DNA of 5,774 bases, taken from NCBI GenBank assembly GCA_002713705.1, contig PAUJ01000038.1:12527-18300 (forward strand). The letters are read 5' to 3'. Below, one piece after another: positions 5,464-5,774 of this stretch. The notes under the pieces are model-generated. The model worked only from the letters and a program-made list of their open reading frames with translations, was not told the DNA's origin and did not search any database. This DNA comes from Flavobacteriaceae bacterium (lineage in GTDB: Bacteria > Bacteroidota > Bacteroidia > Flavobacteriales > Flavobacteriaceae). Each line of letters begins with the position of its first letter. Positions within the stretch are counted from its first letter, which is position 1. The translations under genes were made by a program, and so were the position numbers.

Positions 5464-5591
5464 CAGTTTTACGCCAAGAGATTTTGAAATTACCACTCAA
5501 ACTATACGCCTAATTCAAAATGATTAACATTATTTTAAGTGTGTTCATTAAACTATTTAGGTAAATTGGGGTCTAAGTTTAAAAAACTAAA

Positions 5592-5774
5592 ATGAATTTT
5601 TTTTTAAAATTATTCTTTCTATTATTCTTATTGTCGTGCAGTAATAATGAAGACCCCCAAGACCAAAATGATTTAGACTGTTCTGGGGATTATTCAACTG
5701 CTGGAATTTTAGTCGACATCAATGAAGAAATCTATAATGATGATGAGTCAGTAAACAAATACAGCAAATATTCA
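5592..5774 (+). CDS. Putative lipoprotein, N-terminal 61 residues, runs off the window
   Basis: The ATG at 5592 opens MNFFLKLFFLLFLLSCSNNE, a lipoprotein signal peptide with lipobox LLSC and lipidated Cys16. An acidic Asn/Asp-rich linker (NNEDPQDQNDLDCSGDYS) and an open frame to the last base follow. Exported, lipid-anchored and probably outer-membrane or surface located. The mature part has a second Cys (residue 30) and no domain I recognise in 61 residues. The A-rich leader AAAAAACTAAAATG fits flavobacterial starts. The upstream stretch 5358-5591 holds only the terminator and repeat copy 2; I could not place a promoter with confidence. Confidence 0.7.
   Translation, partial: MNFFLKLFFLLFLLSCSNNEDPQDQNDLDCSGDYSTAGILVDINEEIYNDDESVNKYSKYS

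Overview
The window looks like chromosome of a marine-type member of the Flavobacteriaceae (Bacteroidetes). It is strongly A+T-rich, starts sit in A-rich leaders without clear Shine-Dalgarno sequences, and the proteins have flavobacterial hallmarks: a GH17 laminarinase tail, an LRR-type secreted-protein N-terminus, short lipoproteins and a SpoIIAA-like STAS protein. This assignment is inferred from protein style only.

Left part (1-2038, + strand): the 3' end of a GH17 beta-1,3-glucanase and a weak terminator, then a complete 529-residue non-phosphorylating NADP-dependent glyceraldehyde-3-phosphate dehydrogenase (gapN). All ALDH catalytic residues are visible in gapN. A truncated LRR-protein stump (- strand, 2019-2318) runs into its 3' end.

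Middle part (2335-4345): a two-gene operon of uncharacterised polytopic membrane proteins on the - strand. The first is a six-helix, His/Asp-rich YdjM/DUF457-like protein; the second is a seven-helix protein of an unnamed conserved family. The operon is divergent from an HxlR-family winged-helix regulator with the family's conserved N-terminal Cys (Cys9). The 88-bp divergent spacer is almost filled by two abutting 31-bp palindromes, each with a TTACT-N11-AGTAA core, centred 30 bp apart. This is the best-supported regulatory structure here and the best candidate for an undescribed module: a possibly redox- or quinone-sensing repressor controlling a small membrane-protein pair.

Right part (4346-5774): a gene-poor, decaying stretch. 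On the - strand it holds a STAS/SpoIIAA-like gene (4974-5357), followed after 10 bp by a multiply frameshifted lipoprotein pseudogene. A 31-bp near-perfect direct repeat (4498-4528 and 5433-5463) flanks the two, and a minus-strand terminator-like hairpin lies beside each repeat copy. Both gene stumps (LRR and lipoprotein) carry ATA where an ATG is expected, in the same AAACACAAT-type leader that precedes the intact STAS start. The window ends inside the N-terminus of a + strand lipoprotein. No tRNA, rRNA, CRISPR array or intact mobile element was seen.
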